A DNA stretch of 64,000 nucleotides, from assembly GCF_012911015.1 (NCBI RefSeq), contig NZ_WVVV01000004.1, forward strand, positions 265,369 through 329,368, written 5' to 3'. This document shows, one piece after another, positions 19,863 through 30,049 of this stretch. This DNA is from Chelativorans sp. ZYF759. Its GTDB lineage: Bacteria > Pseudomonadota > Alphaproteobacteria > Rhizobiales > Rhizobiaceae. Under the pieces are notes generated by a model. The model worked only from the letters and a program-made list of their open reading frames with translations, was not told the DNA's origin and did not search any database. The position numbers and the translations under genes are program-made. Each line of letters begins with the position of its first letter. The stretch's first letter is position 1.

Positions 19863-20878
19863 CACGCGGCCTCCATCACTTCGACAAGGGCCCTGGCGAT
19901 GCGCGCCGGTCCGGGGAAATAGTCCCACTCCTGGGCATGCGGATAGGGCGTGTCCCAGCCGGTCACCCGGGCGATCGGCGCCTCAAGGTGATAGAAGCAG
20001 TGCTCCTGGACAAGCGCCGCGAGTTCCGCCCCGAAACCCGAGGTGAGTGTCGCCTCATGCACTATGACACAGTGCCCGGTCTTCTTGACCGAGGCCACAA
20101 TGGTCTCGAGGTCCAGCGGCAGGAGCGTTCTGAGATCGATGATCTCGGCATCGATTCCGGCTTCCCGGGCGGCGGCTTCCGAGACATGCACCATCGTCCC
20201 ATAGGCCAGAACCGAGACGGCTGCCCCTTGCCGACGCACGATCGCCTTGCCGAGCGGGGTGGCGAAATGCCCCTCGCCGACCTCACCCAGCGGATGCTTC
20301 GACCATGGCGTGACGGGACGGTCGGGATGGCCATCGAAGGGGCCGTTATAGAGCCGCTTGGGTTCCAGGAAGATGACCGGGTCGGGGTCCTCTATTGCCG
20401 CGATCAAAAGGCCTTTCGCATCCACCGGGTTGGAGGGGACAACGACCTTCAACCCGCTGACATGGGTGAACAGCGCCTCCGGGCTCTGGCTGTGGGTCTG
20501 GCCGCCGAAAATGCCGCCGCCGGTCGGCATGCGGATGACCATCGGGCATGTGAACTGGCCGGCCGAGCGGTAGCGGATGCGGGCGGCCTCGGAGACGATC
20601 TGGTCGTAGGCGGGATAGACGTAGTCGGCGAACTGCACCTCGATGCAGGGCTTCAGCCCATAGGCCGCCATGCCGATGGCGGCGCCCACAATTCCGAGCT
20701 CCGAGATCGGCGCGTCGAAACAGCGATGCGTTCCGTATTTCTGCTGCAGACCCGCGGTACAGCGGAAGACGCCGCCGAAATAGCCGACATCCTCGCCGAA
20801 CACGACCACGTCCTCGTCGCGGCCCATGGAGACGTCCATCGCATCGCGGATGGCCTCGATCATGGTCATGCGCGGCAT
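19862..20878 (-). CDS. bkdA2: 2-oxoisovalerate dehydrogenase E1 beta subunit
   Basis: The protein is 338 aa and matches transketolase-like pyrimidine-binding E1-beta subunits: MTMIEAIRDAMDVSMGRDEDVVVFGEDVGYFGG-type start and HEATLTSGFGAELAA near the end. It forms the alpha2beta2 thiamine-diphosphate enzyme with the product of the preceding gene. That enzyme decarboxylates the 2-oxoacids from valine, leucine and isoleucine. It lies three bases downstream of E1 alpha. Confidence 0.94.
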   Translation of the reverse strand: MPRMTMIEAIRDAMDVSMGRDEDVVVFGEDVGYFGGVFRCTAGLQQKYGTHRCFDAPISELGIVGAAIGMAAYGLKPCIEVQFADYVYPAYDQIVSEAARIRYRSAGQFTCPMVIRMPTGGGIFGGQTHSQSPEALFTHVSGLKVVVPSNPVDAKGLLIAAIEDPDPVIFLEPKRLYNGPFDGHPDRPVTPWSKHPLGEVGEGHFATPLGKAIVRRQGAAVSVLAYGTMVHVSEAAAREAGIDAEIIDLRTLLPLDLETIVASVKKTGHCVIVHEATLTSGFGAELAALVQEHCFYHLEAPIARVTGWDTPYPHAQEWDYFPGPARIARALVEVMEAA

Positions 20879-20881
20879 CGG

Positions 20882-22144
<1,263 letters not shown>

Positions 22145-22288
22145 TTATCTGCTTGATCATATATCCATGAAACGCGCGGCGACCAGAGCCAGCGACAGCG
22201 CCACCATCGGAAAAAGAATTGCGTCGATGTGTCGGATCGCCGGGCCCTGTCCCGTCCTTCGCACGCAATAGCAAAGAAGGAGGAGCCC

Positions 22289-22750
22289 ATGGCCAGCATC
22301 ACGCCCTTTCTCTGGTTCAACGACGATGCCGAGGACGCGATCGCGTTCTATGCCTCGATCTTCCCCGATGCGCGGATAAGCGACGTGCAGCGGCAGAACG
22401 GAAAGTTCTTTCTTGGCCAGTTCGAACTGGCGGGGCAGAAACTCATGGCGCTGAATGGCGGGCCGCAATTCCAGTTCACCGAGGCCATCTCGCTCTATGT
22501 GAACTGCAAGGACCAGGCCGAAGTCGACTATTACTGGGACCGGCTGCTGGATGGCGGCGGCAAGCCGCAGCAATGCGGCTGGCTGAAGGACCGCTACGGC
22601 CTGTGCTGGCAGATCATACCCGAGGCCCTGCCCAGCCTAATCGGCGACCCCGATCCCAAAAAGGCCGAACGCGCGATGAAGGCGATGCTGCAGATGGTCA
22701 AGATCGACGTCGCGCAGCTCGAAGCCGCCCATCGCGGAGACCGGATTTGA
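22289..22750 (+). CDS. VOC/PhnB-like protein (3-demethylubiquinone-9 methyltransferase-like family)
   Basis: The protein is 153 aa and belongs to the PhnB-type vicinal oxygen chelate family: TPFLWFNDDAEDAIAFYASIF start, GQFELAGQKLMALNGGP, and DRYGLCWQIIPEAL. Despite the database name, these proteins are not shown to methylate ubiquinone, and the activity is unknown. The ATG at 22289 is preceded by AAGGAGGAG. It is followed 23 bp later by a second VOC protein, suggesting a small operon. Confidence 0.85.
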   Translation: MASITPFLWFNDDAEDAIAFYASIFPDARISDVQRQNGKFFLGQFELAGQKLMALNGGPQFQFTEAISLYVNCKDQAEVDYYWDRLLDGGGKPQQCGWLKDRYGLCWQIIPEALPSLIGDPDPKKAERAMKAMLQMVKIDVAQLEAAHRGDRI

Positions 22751-22773
22751 ATCGGCAAACAGGAGGTTAGCAG

Positions 22774-23205
22774 ATGAGATTCGTTCCCTATCTGAACTTC
22801 AAGGGTGATTGCCGCGAGGCGTTCGAGTTCTACGCGAAGCTGCTGGACGGCGAGATAACCGGAATCTTCACCTTCGGCGAGGCGCCGGGCGGGTCCGGGA
22901 TGGACCCGGACTGGGACGACAAGATCATGAACGCGCATATGGTGTTCGGCCAGCAGGAACTGATGGGCTGCGACGCGCCGCCCCACACGGGCGACGCGAC
23001 GATGAACGGGTTCTGGGTTTCCATCCAGATCGATGACGAGGCGCGCGCCCAGCGCATCTTCGACGCCTTCGCCGAGGCCGGCACGATCGTCATGCCCTAT
23101 GGACCGACCTTCTGGGCCAGGCAGTTCGGCATGGTCAGGGACCGCTTTGGTACGCCCTGGATGATCAATTGCGGGATGATCGAGCAGGAGCAAGCGGCGG
23201 CCTGA
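22774..23205 (+). CDS. VOC family protein (PhnB-like glyoxalase-fold protein)
   Basis: This 143-aa protein has a PhnB-like glyoxalase fold: FVPYLNFKGDCREAFEFYAK at the start, a central HMVFGQQELMGCDAPP, and FWARQFGMVRDRFGTPWMIN at the end. It is a remote paralogue of the preceding gene. AGGAGG precedes the ATG. No specific substrate can be assigned. Confidence 0.87.
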   Translation: MRFVPYLNFKGDCREAFEFYAKLLDGEITGIFTFGEAPGGSGMDPDWDDKIMNAHMVFGQQELMGCDAPPHTGDATMNGFWVSIQIDDEARAQRIFDAFAEAGTIVMPYGPTFWARQFGMVRDRFGTPWMINCGMIEQEQAAA

Positions 23206-23269
23206 AGGGTGGCGAAGGACTGACAAGAACATCGTGGAACTTGCGCGCCGACCAGACTAGGGTCGGCCC

Positions 23270-24160
23270 ATGATAGACAAGCTCGAATCCTTCATCGCGC
23301 TGGCCAGGGCGCAGCATTTCGGCCGAGCAGCCGAAGAGCTCGGCATCACCCAGCCCACACTTTCGGCAGCCATCAAGCAGCTTGAGGGGGAACTCGGCGT
23401 CATGCTGGTCAAGCGCGGCTCGCGCTTCCAGGGGCTGACACCGGAGGGCGAGCAGGTTCTCGCCTGGGCACGCCGTATCACCGGCGATGCGCGCACCATG
23501 AAGGAGGAGATGCGCGCCGCGCGCCATGGTCTTTCCGGCCGGCTGCGCATTGCCGCGATCCCGACCGCGCTGGCCATGGTCGCGAGGCTGACGACACCGT
23601 TTCGCGAGGAACATCCCGGCGTGACGTTCTCCATCCTTTCAAGGACTTCGGTCGAGGTACTGACTCTGCTCGGCAATTTCGACATCGATGCCGGCATCAC
23701 CTATCTCGACAACGAGCCGCTGGGCCGTGTCGTCTCCGTGCCGCTCTACGAGGAGCGTTATCACCTCATCACGGGCGCGGGGAACAGCTTCTCCGATCGC
23801 GATCGCGTCAGCTGGGCCGAAGTCGGGGAACTGCCGCTCTGCCTGCTCACCCCCGACATGCAGAACAGACGGCTGATTGACCAGCACCTGGCAGAGGCCG
23901 GATCGGTGGCGCGACCGACGCTGGAATCCAACTCGATGATCGTGCTGTTCTCGCATATACGGACCGGCAAATGGTCGTCGATCATGCCGCTCAACCTGGC
24001 TGAGACATTCGGCTTCGGCGAGCCGATCCGCGCTATTCCGATCGTCGAGCCGGATGCCCGCCATACGGTCGGACTGGTGGCGGCGCAGCGCGAACCCCAC
24101 ACGCCGCTCGTGGCGGCCCTTCTCACCGAGGCCCGCAGGCAATCCCATCTCGACGGCTAG
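23270..24160 (+). CDS. LysR family regulator, probable activator of the formate dehydrogenase operon
   Basis: The protein is 296 aa with an N-terminal LysR helix-turn-helix (FGRAAEELGITQPTLSAAIKQLEGELG) and a substrate-binding domain ending in a basic tail. It lies directly upstream of fdsG in the same direction, as FdsR-type regulators do. The 137-bp gap carries a perfect LysR-style palindrome. Regulation of fds by this protein, and formate as effector, are inferred from position. Confidence 0.88.
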   Translation: MIDKLESFIALARAQHFGRAAEELGITQPTLSAAIKQLEGELGVMLVKRGSRFQGLTPEGEQVLAWARRITGDARTMKEEMRAARHGLSGRLRIAAIPTALAMVARLTTPFREEHPGVTFSILSRTSVEVLTLLGNFDIDAGITYLDNEPLGRVVSVPLYEERYHLITGAGNSFSDRDRVSWAEVGELPLCLLTPDMQNRRLIDQHLAEAGSVARPTLESNSMIVLFSHIRTGKWSSIMPLNLAETFGFGEPIRAIPIVEPDARHTVGLVAAQREPHTPLVAALLTEARRQSHLDG

Positions 24161-24166
24161 GCCACG

Positions 24167-24176
24167 CTGTATACAG
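24167..24176. promoter_or_regulatory. Palindrome CTGTATACAG, first of two copies upstream of fdsG
   Basis: This is a perfect 10-bp palindrome seven bases after the LysR stop. The 9-mer TGTATACAG occurs again at 24274-24282, 106 bp away, about ten helical turns. That spacing suits a protein that loops DNA. TGTATAC resembles GntR-type operators, but no such regulator is next to it. Confidence 0.5.
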
Positions 24177-24184
24177 AACCCCCC

Positions 24185-24207
24185 TTTGATAGAAACTTTC
24201 TATCAAA
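24185..24207. promoter_or_regulatory. Perfect 23-bp palindrome, probable LysR operator for fds
   Basis: TTTGATAGAAA and TTTCTATCAAA are perfect 11-bp inverted repeats around a single central C. The core GATAG-N7-CTATC fits the LysR T-N11-A pattern. It stands in the gap between the LysR gene and fdsG, about 90 bp before the fdsG start, where an activator site would be expected. Confidence 0.65.
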
Positions 24208-24257
24208 TGACGAATTTGCTTTATTGATTTTTTCACAGTTTCGCCGCACTCATGCCC

Positions 24258-24269
24258 CCTGTCGACAGG
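24258..24269. promoter_or_regulatory. Palindrome CCTGTCGACAGG upstream of fdsG
   Basis: This is a perfect 12-bp palindrome five bases before the second TGTATACAG copy. It could be a short hairpin in the 5' leader or part of the operator array. A GGGAGGG ribosome binding site follows at 24282-24288 before the fdsG ATG. Confidence 0.35.
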
Positions 24270-24273
24270 TTCA

Positions 24274-24282
24274 TGTATACAG
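24274..24282. promoter_or_regulatory. TGTATACAG, second copy upstream of fdsG
   Basis: This is the same 9-mer as in the palindrome at 24167-24176, in the same orientation, ending 15 bases before the fdsG ATG. A protein bound here would overlap the probable leader and the ribosome binding site. Confidence 0.45.
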
Positions 24283-24297
24283 GGAGGGCGCTGCATC

Positions 24298-24771
24298 ATG
24301 CAGGCGCAAGGTACCCAGATCGAGGCGCGCGCCAAAGCCGTGATCGCCGAGCACATCGAGCGCGAAGGCCCGCTACTTCCCATTCTCCATGGCATGCAGG
24401 ACGAGTTCGGCTGCGTCCCCCAGGAGACCCTGCCGGTGATCGCCGAAGCGCTGAACCTGTCGCGCGCCGAAGTGTACGGCGTCATGACCTTCTATCACGA
24501 CTTTCGGGAACAGCCGGCCGGACGCCACGTCATCAAGCTGTGCCGTGCCGAGGCGTGCCAATCGGTAGGTGGCGACCAGATCGCTGCGAAGCTTCAGCGT
24601 TTGCTGGGCATCTCGTTCAATGAAACCACTGCCGATGGCTCCGTGACGCTGGACCCGATCTATTGCATCGGCCTGTGTGCCTGCGCCCCGGCGGCCCTCG
24701 TCGATGGCGTGCCTGTCGGGCGGCTTGACGACGAAGCCCTCGACGAGATCGTCGCAGAGGTGCGAGCATGA
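24298..24771 (+). CDS. fdsG: NAD-dependent formate dehydrogenase gamma subunit (NuoE-like, 2Fe-2S)
   Basis: This 157-aa protein is homologous to complex I NuoE. It has a thioredoxin-like [2Fe-2S] site with cysteines in LCRAEACQSVGG and CIGLCACAPAALV. It passes electrons within the diaphorase part of the soluble FdsABGD enzyme. It heads the operon and overlaps fdsB (ATGA). Confidence 0.95.
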   Translation: MQAQGTQIEARAKAVIAEHIEREGPLLPILHGMQDEFGCVPQETLPVIAEALNLSRAEVYGVMTFYHDFREQPAGRHVIKLCRAEACQSVGGDQIAAKLQRLLGISFNETTADGSVTLDPIYCIGLCACAPAALVDGVPVGRLDDEALDEIVAEVRA

Positions 24772-26324
24772 CCCCCGTCATCTACATTCCAGGCGACTCC
24801 GGCGCCCTGGCGCTGGGCGCCGAAAAGGTTGCCACGGCCATGAAGGCCGAGCTTGCTGCCCGCGGCATCGAGGCCAGGATCGTGCGCAACGGTTCGCGCG
24901 GGCTCTACTGGCTGGAGCCGATGGTGGAGGTGGCGACCGAACGGGGGCGCGTTGCCTATGGTCCGGTGCGAACCAAGGACGTCGCTTCCCTCTTCGAGAG
25001 CGATTTCCTTTCGGGCGGCACGCATGCCCTGTCGCTTGGAGATCCCGAACAGCTACCGTTCCTGGCGAAACAGACCCGTCTCACCTTTGCGCGCTGCGGC
25101 GTCACCGACCCGCTGTCGCTCGACGATTACCGCGCCCATGGCGGCCTGAAAGGCCTCGAGAAGGCCGTCGTCATGCCGCCGCTCGACATCGTCAAGCAGG
25201 TCACCGAGTCCGGGCTGCGCGGCCGGGGCGGCGCGGGCTTCCCGACCGGCATCAAGTGGCAGACGGTGCACGACGCGCCGGCGAGCCACAAATACATTGT
25301 CTGCAACGCCGACGAAGGCGACAGCGGCACCTTCGCCGACCGCATGATTATGGAAGGCGATCCCTTCGTCCTGATCGAAGGCATGGCAATCGCCGGCATC
25401 GCGGTGGGCGCGACCAAGGGTTATGTCTATCTGCGCTCCGAATATCCGCACGCCATCCGCGTCATGAACGCGGCCATCGAGATTGCCCGCAAGGAAGGCG
25501 TGCTCGGGTGGAACGTTCTGGGCTCGCAGCACCTCTTCGACATGGAAGTGCGCGTCGGCGCGGGCGCCTATGTCTGCGGCGAGGAGACGTCGCTGCTCAA
25601 CTCGCTCGAGGGCAAGCGCGGCGTTGTGCGCGCCAAGCCGCCGCTTCCGGCGATCCAGGGTCTGTTCGGCAAGCCAACCGTGGTCAACAACGTCATATCG
25701 CTCGCCTCCGTGCCGGTCATCATGGACAAGGGCGCCGCGTTCTACCGCGATTTCGGCATGGGCCGCTCGCGCGGCACGATCCCCATCCAGATCGCCGGCA
25801 ACGTCAAGCATGGCGGCCTGTTCGAGGCAGCCTTCGGCCTGACCCTGGGCGAGATCGTCAACGAAATCGGCGGCGGTACGGCCTCCGGTCGGCCGGTCAA
25901 GGCGGTCCAGATCGGCGGACCACTCGGCGCCTTTTTCCCGCCCTCCTATTTCGACATCCCCTTCGACTACGAGGCCTATAGCGCCAAGGAAGGGCTCATC
26001 GGCCATGCGGGGCTGGTCGTGTTCGACGACACCGCCGACATGCTCAAGCAGGCGCGCTTTGCCATGGAGTTCTGCGCCATCGAGAGCTGCGGCAAGTGCA
26101 CGCCCTGCCGCATCGGTTCGGTGCGCGGGACCGAGACGCTCGACAAGCTGGCCGCCGGCATCGAGCCCGACAGGCAGATCGAGGTCATCACCGACCTGTG
26201 CAACACGATGAAGTTCGGATCCCTTTGCGCTCTGGGCGGGTTTACCCCCTATCCGGTGATGAGCGCGCTCACCCACTTCCCCGACGATTTCAAGCCGCGC
26301 CTCGTCGCGGAAGCAGCGGAATAG
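24768..26324 (+). CDS. fdsB: NAD-dependent formate dehydrogenase beta subunit (NuoF-like, FMN, 4Fe-4S)
   Basis: The protein is 518 aa. An N-terminal thioredoxin-like extension precedes the NuoF homologous region with the FMN/NADH motif GLRGRGGAGFPTGIKW and YIVCNADEGDSGTF. The C-terminal [4Fe-4S] ligands are in ESCGKCTPCRIG. It is the NAD-reducing subunit. Ten bases separate it from fdsA. Confidence 0.95.
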   Translation: MTPVIYIPGDSGALALGAEKVATAMKAELAARGIEARIVRNGSRGLYWLEPMVEVATERGRVAYGPVRTKDVASLFESDFLSGGTHALSLGDPEQLPFLAKQTRLTFARCGVTDPLSLDDYRAHGGLKGLEKAVVMPPLDIVKQVTESGLRGRGGAGFPTGIKWQTVHDAPASHKYIVCNADEGDSGTFADRMIMEGDPFVLIEGMAIAGIAVGATKGYVYLRSEYPHAIRVMNAAIEIARKEGVLGWNVLGSQHLFDMEVRVGAGAYVCGEETSLLNSLEGKRGVVRAKPPLPAIQGLFGKPTVVNNVISLASVPVIMDKGAAFYRDFGMGRSRGTIPIQIAGNVKHGGLFEAAFGLTLGEIVNEIGGGTASGRPVKAVQIGGPLGAFFPPSYFDIPFDYEAYSAKEGLIGHAGLVVFDDTADMLKQARFAMEFCAIESCGKCTPCRIGSVRGTETLDKLAAGIEPDRQIEVITDLCNTMKFGSLCALGGFTPYPVMSALTHFPDDFKPRLVAEAAE

Positions 26325-26334
26325 GAGAACCACC

Positions 26335-29217
26335 ATGGGTCTCATTCAGGAAATCGACTTTGGCACCCCCGCCTCGAAAGCCGAGAAGCAGATCACGCTG
26401 ACGGTCGATGGCCACACCATCTCCGTTCCCGAGGGCACGTCGGTCATGCGCGCCTCGGTGGAGGCCGGCATCGCGATCCCGAAGCTCTGCGCAACCGACA
26501 TGGTGGACGCCTTCGGCTCATGCCGGCTCTGCTTGGTCGAGATCGAGGGCCGCAACGGCACGCCTGCCTCCTGCACCACGCCGGTCTCCGACGGCATGGT
26601 CGTGCACACCCAGACCGGCCGGCTGAAGGACATCCGTCGCGGCGTGATGGAGCTCTACATCTCCGATCACCCGCTGGACTGCCTCACCTGCTCCGCCAAT
26701 GGCGACTGCGAGCTGCAGGATATGGCCGGCGTCGTCGGCCTGCGTGACGTGCGCTACGGCAATGACGGCGAGAACCATGTCTTCGCCAGGGACCGTCAGG
26801 ACGGCTCAGCGAATTTCCACTGGATGCCGAAGGACGAGTCGAACCCGTATTTCACCTACGATCCGTCGAAATGCATCGTGTGCTCGCGCTGCGTTCGCGC
26901 CTGCGAGGAGGTGCAGGGCACCTTCGCGCTGACCATTGAGGGCCGTGGCTTCGAAAGCCGGGTTTCGGCCGGCATGCATGAGGCGTTCCTGGAATCCGAG
27001 TGCGTGTCCTGCGGCGCCTGCGTGCAGGCCTGCCCGACAGCCACGTTGCGGGAGAAGTCCGTCATCGAAATCGGCCAGCCCGATCGCTCGGTCGTCACCA
27101 CCTGCGCCTATTGCGGCGTCGGCTGCTCCTTCAAGGCGGAGATGCGTGGCGACGAGCTGGTACGCATGGTGCCGTACAAGGACGGCAAGGCCAATCGCGG
27201 CCATTCCTGCGTCAAGGGCCGCTTCGCCTATGGCTATGCTTCGCACACCGACCGCATCCTCAACCCTATGATCCGCGAGAAGATCACCGATCCCTGGCGC
27301 GAGGTCACCTGGGAGGAGGCATTCGCCCATGTGGCATCGGAGTTCCGGCGCATCCAGTACCAGTACGGCAAGGGCGCCATCGGCGGCATCACCTCCTCGC
27401 GCTGCACCAACGAGGAGACCTATCTCGTCCAGAAGCTGATCCGCCAGGGCTTCGGCAACAACAATGTCGACACCTGCGCGCGCGTCTGCCACTCACCGAC
27501 CGGCTACGGCCTGAAGCAGACCTTCGGCACCTCGGCCGGCACGCAGGATTTCGATTCCGTTGAGCAGACCGACGTCGTCATGGTCATCGGCGCCAACCCG
27601 ACCGATGGTCACCCGGTCTTTGCCTCCAGGCTGAAGAAGCGGTTGCGCCAGGGTGCCGAGCTGATCGTCGTAGATCCGCGCCGCATCGACCTCGTGCGCC
27701 AGCCGCATATCGAGGCTGCACACCATCTGCCGCTGCGGCCCGGCACCAATGTCGCGCTGCTGACGTCGCTTGCCCATGTGATCGTCACCGAGGGCCTGTT
27801 CGACGAGGCGTTCGTGCGCGAGCGCTGCGACTGGTCGGAATTCGAGGACTACGCCGCCTTCGTTTCGGAAGAGACCCGCAGCCCCGAAGCCATGGAAGCC
27901 ACGACCGGCGTGCCCGCTGAGAGCGTGCGTGAGGCGGCGCGGCTGTTTGCGACCGGGGGCAATGGTGCGATCTATTATGGCCTTGGCGTCACCGAGCACA
28001 GCCAGGGCTCGACCACGGTGATGGCGATCGCCAATCTGGCCATGCTGACCGGCAATATCGGCCGGCCGGGCGTCGGCGTGAACCCGCTCAGAGGCCAGAA
28101 CAACGTCCAGGGCGCCTGTGACATGGGTTCCTTCCCGCACGAGCTGCCGGGCTACCGCCACATGTCGGAGGACGCCGCCCGCGAGATCTACCAGGCCTTG
28201 TGGGACGTCGAACTCAGCCCCGAACCCGGCCTGCGCATTCCCAACATGCTGGACGCCGCCGTCGAGGGCACCTTCAAGGGCATCTATGTGCAGGGCGAGG
28301 ACATCCTCCAGTCCGATCCCAACACGCGCCACGTGGCGGAAGGCCTGGCGGCGATGGAATGCGTGGTCGTCCACGACCTCTTCCTCAACGAGACCGCCAA
28401 CTACGCCCATGTCTTCCTGCCGGGCTCGACCTTCCTGGAAAAGGACGGCACCTTCACCAATGCGGAGCGCCGCATCAACCGCGTGCGCAAGGTGATGGCG
28501 CCCAAGAACGGTCTTGCCGACTGGGAGGTGACCCAGGAGCTCGCCCGCGCACTCGGCCGGGACTGGAACTACCAGCATCCCTCCGAGATCATGGCCGAGA
28601 TCGCGGCGACCACGCCCTCCTTCGCCGGCGTCAATTACGAGCTTCTGGAGCGGGAGGGCTCCGTCCAGTGGCCGTGCAACGAGAAGGCGCCGTTGGGCAC
28701 TCCGGTCATGCATATCGATGGCTTCGTGCGCGGCAAGGGCAAGTTCATCCGCACCGAATATGTCGCGACCGACGAGAAGACGGGACCGCGTTTTCCGCTG
28801 CTGCTCACGACCGGTCGTATCCTGTCGCAGTACAATGTCGGCGCGCAGACGCGGCGCACCGAAAATGTCGCCTGGCATCACGAGGATCGGCTCGAGATCC
28901 ATCCCCACGATGCCGAGCAGCGCGGCGTGCGCGAAGGCGACTGGGTGAAGATCCAGAGCCGGGCCGGCGAGACGACCCTGCGCGCGCTTATCACCGAACG
29001 CGTGGCGCCGGGCGTGGTCTATACGACCTTCCACCACCCCAACACGCAGGCCAATGTGGTCACGACCGAGTTTTCGGACTGGGCCACCAATTGTCCCGAA
29101 TACAAGGTGACGGCGGTCCAGATAGCGCCCTCCAACGGACCATCGGACTGGCAGGAGGAATATTCGGAACAGGCCCGCCAGAGTCGGCGCATCGCCCCGC
29201 TGGAGGCGGCGGAGTAG
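26335..29217 (+). CDS. fdsA: NAD-dependent formate dehydrogenase alpha subunit (molybdenum bis-MGD catalytic subunit)
   Basis: This 960-aa protein has an N-terminal [2Fe-2S] NuoG-like domain (GSCRLCLVEIEG, DCLTCSANGDCELQ). A ferredoxin domain follows with CIVCSRCVRACEEVQ and CVSCGACVQACP. The molybdopterin oxidoreductase domain begins with the TCAYCGVGCSF cluster site. Cys385, followed by His386, in CARVCHSPTGYG is the Mo ligand that makes this a cysteine-type rather than selenocysteine formate dehydrogenase. It oxidises formate to CO2 in the cytoplasm. Length and order match FdsA of Cupriavidus and Rhodobacter. Confidence 0.96.
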   Translation: MGLIQEIDFGTPASKAEKQITLTVDGHTISVPEGTSVMRASVEAGIAIPKLCATDMVDAFGSCRLCLVEIEGRNGTPASCTTPVSDGMVVHTQTGRLKDIRRGVMELYISDHPLDCLTCSANGDCELQDMAGVVGLRDVRYGNDGENHVFARDRQDGSANFHWMPKDESNPYFTYDPSKCIVCSRCVRACEEVQGTFALTIEGRGFESRVSAGMHEAFLESECVSCGACVQACPTATLREKSVIEIGQPDRSVVTTCAYCGVGCSFKAEMRGDELVRMVPYKDGKANRGHSCVKGRFAYGYASHTDRILNPMIREKITDPWREVTWEEAFAHVASEFRRIQYQYGKGAIGGITSSRCTNEETYLVQKLIRQGFGNNNVDTCARVCHSPTGYGLKQTFGTSAGTQDFDSVEQTDVVMVIGANPTDGHPVFASRLKKRLRQGAELIVVDPRRIDLVRQPHIEAAHHLPLRPGTNVALLTSLAHVIVTEGLFDEAFVRERCDWSEFEDYAAFVSEETRSPEAMEATTGVPAESVREAARLFATGGNGAIYYGLGVTEHSQGSTTVMAIANLAMLTGNIGRPGVGVNPLRGQNNVQGACDMGSFPHELPGYRHMSEDAAREIYQALWDVELSPEPGLRIPNMLDAAVEGTFKGIYVQGEDILQSDPNTRHVAEGLAAMECVVVHDLFLNETANYAHVFLPGSTFLEKDGTFTNAERRINRVRKVMAPKNGLADWEVTQELARALGRDWNYQHPSEIMAEIAATTPSFAGVNYELLEREGSVQWPCNEKAPLGTPVMHIDGFVRGKGKFIRTEYVATDEKTGPRFPLLLTTGRILSQYNVGAQTRRTENVAWHHEDRLEIHPHDAEQRGVREGDWVKIQSRAGETTLRALITERVAPGVVYTTFHHPNTQANVVTTEFSDWATNCPEYKVTAVQIAPSNGPSDWQEEYSEQARQSRRIAPLEAAE

Positions 29218-29224
29218 GTTCGCC

Positions 29225-30049
29225 ATGACCCGACCTCCCCTCGCCTCCACCCCGCGCATCGCGCGCCGCGCGGCCGGCACGAGCGCGTCGGCGCGCATGG
29301 TGCCGGAGGAGACCCCGGTGGCGCTTTCCTACGCGGGGACCACCCACGCGGTGATGATGGCGTCGCCTGCCGATCTCGAGGATTTCGCGATCGGGTTCTC
29401 GATAACCGAAGGCATTATCGCCTCGCCCGAGGAGATCGACACGCTTGAGGTCGAGGAGATGGGACCCGGCATCGACATCCGCATCCACCTGAAGGATGTC
29501 GCCAACCGACGCTTCGAGGCCAGGCGCAGACGTCTTGCAGGTCCTGTCGGCTGCGGGCTGTGCGGCATCGAGTCGATCGAAGAGGCGATGCGCGAGGCCA
29601 GCAAGGTCGGCGGGAACCATCCCCCGCTGGAACCAGCCGCCATTTCGGATGCTGTGCGTCTTCTCTCCAGGAACCAGCCCTTCCACGCCGAGACCGGAGC
29701 CGTCCATGCGGCTGGCTTCTACGTCCCCGGCAGGGGCATCGTGGCTGCCCGCGAGGATGTCGGCCGTCACAACGCGCTCGACAAGCTGGCCGGCGCACTG
29801 GTTCGTGCCGGTATCGATGGCGCCACGGGTGCCGTGGTCGTCACCTCCCGCGTATCAGTGGAGATGGTGCAGAAGACGGCCGCCATCGGCTCGCCCTTCA
29901 TATTCGCCGTTTCCGCCCCGACGGCGCTCGCCATCCGCACTGCCGAAGCGGCCGGCATGACGCTGGTCGCACTCGTGCGCGGCGATGAATACGACATCTT
30001 CACCCACCCCGACCGCATCTCATCCGGAGCCGCACAGCATGTCGCATGA
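29225..30049 (+). CDS. fdhD: FdhD, sulfurtransferase for formate dehydrogenase maturation
   Basis: The protein is 274 aa with the FdhD CxxC motif in PVGCGLCGIESIEEA and the conserved HNALDKLAGALVRAG and SRVSVEMVQKTA blocks. FdhD (FdsC in some species) carries sulfur from a cysteine desulfurase to the bis-MGD cofactor, which the catalytic subunit needs. It is placed inside the operon between fdsA and fdsD and overlaps fdsD by 11 bases. Confidence 0.95.
   Translation: MTRPPLASTPRIARRAAGTSASARMVPEETPVALSYAGTTHAVMMASPADLEDFAIGFSITEGIIASPEEIDTLEVEEMGPGIDIRIHLKDVANRRFEARRRRLAGPVGCGLCGIESIEEAMREASKVGGNHPPLEPAAISDAVRLLSRNQPFHAETGAVHAAGFYVPGRGIVAAREDVGRHNALDKLAGALVRAGIDGATGAVVVTSRVSVEMVQKTAAIGSPFIFAVSAPTALAIRTAEAAGMTLVALVRGDEYDIFTHPDRISSGAAQHVA

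Noticed and set aside
22289..23205. Naming the PhnB-like gene as a ubiquinone methyltransferase
   Set aside because: The family label is historical. The protein has a VOC fold and no SAM-binding motif.
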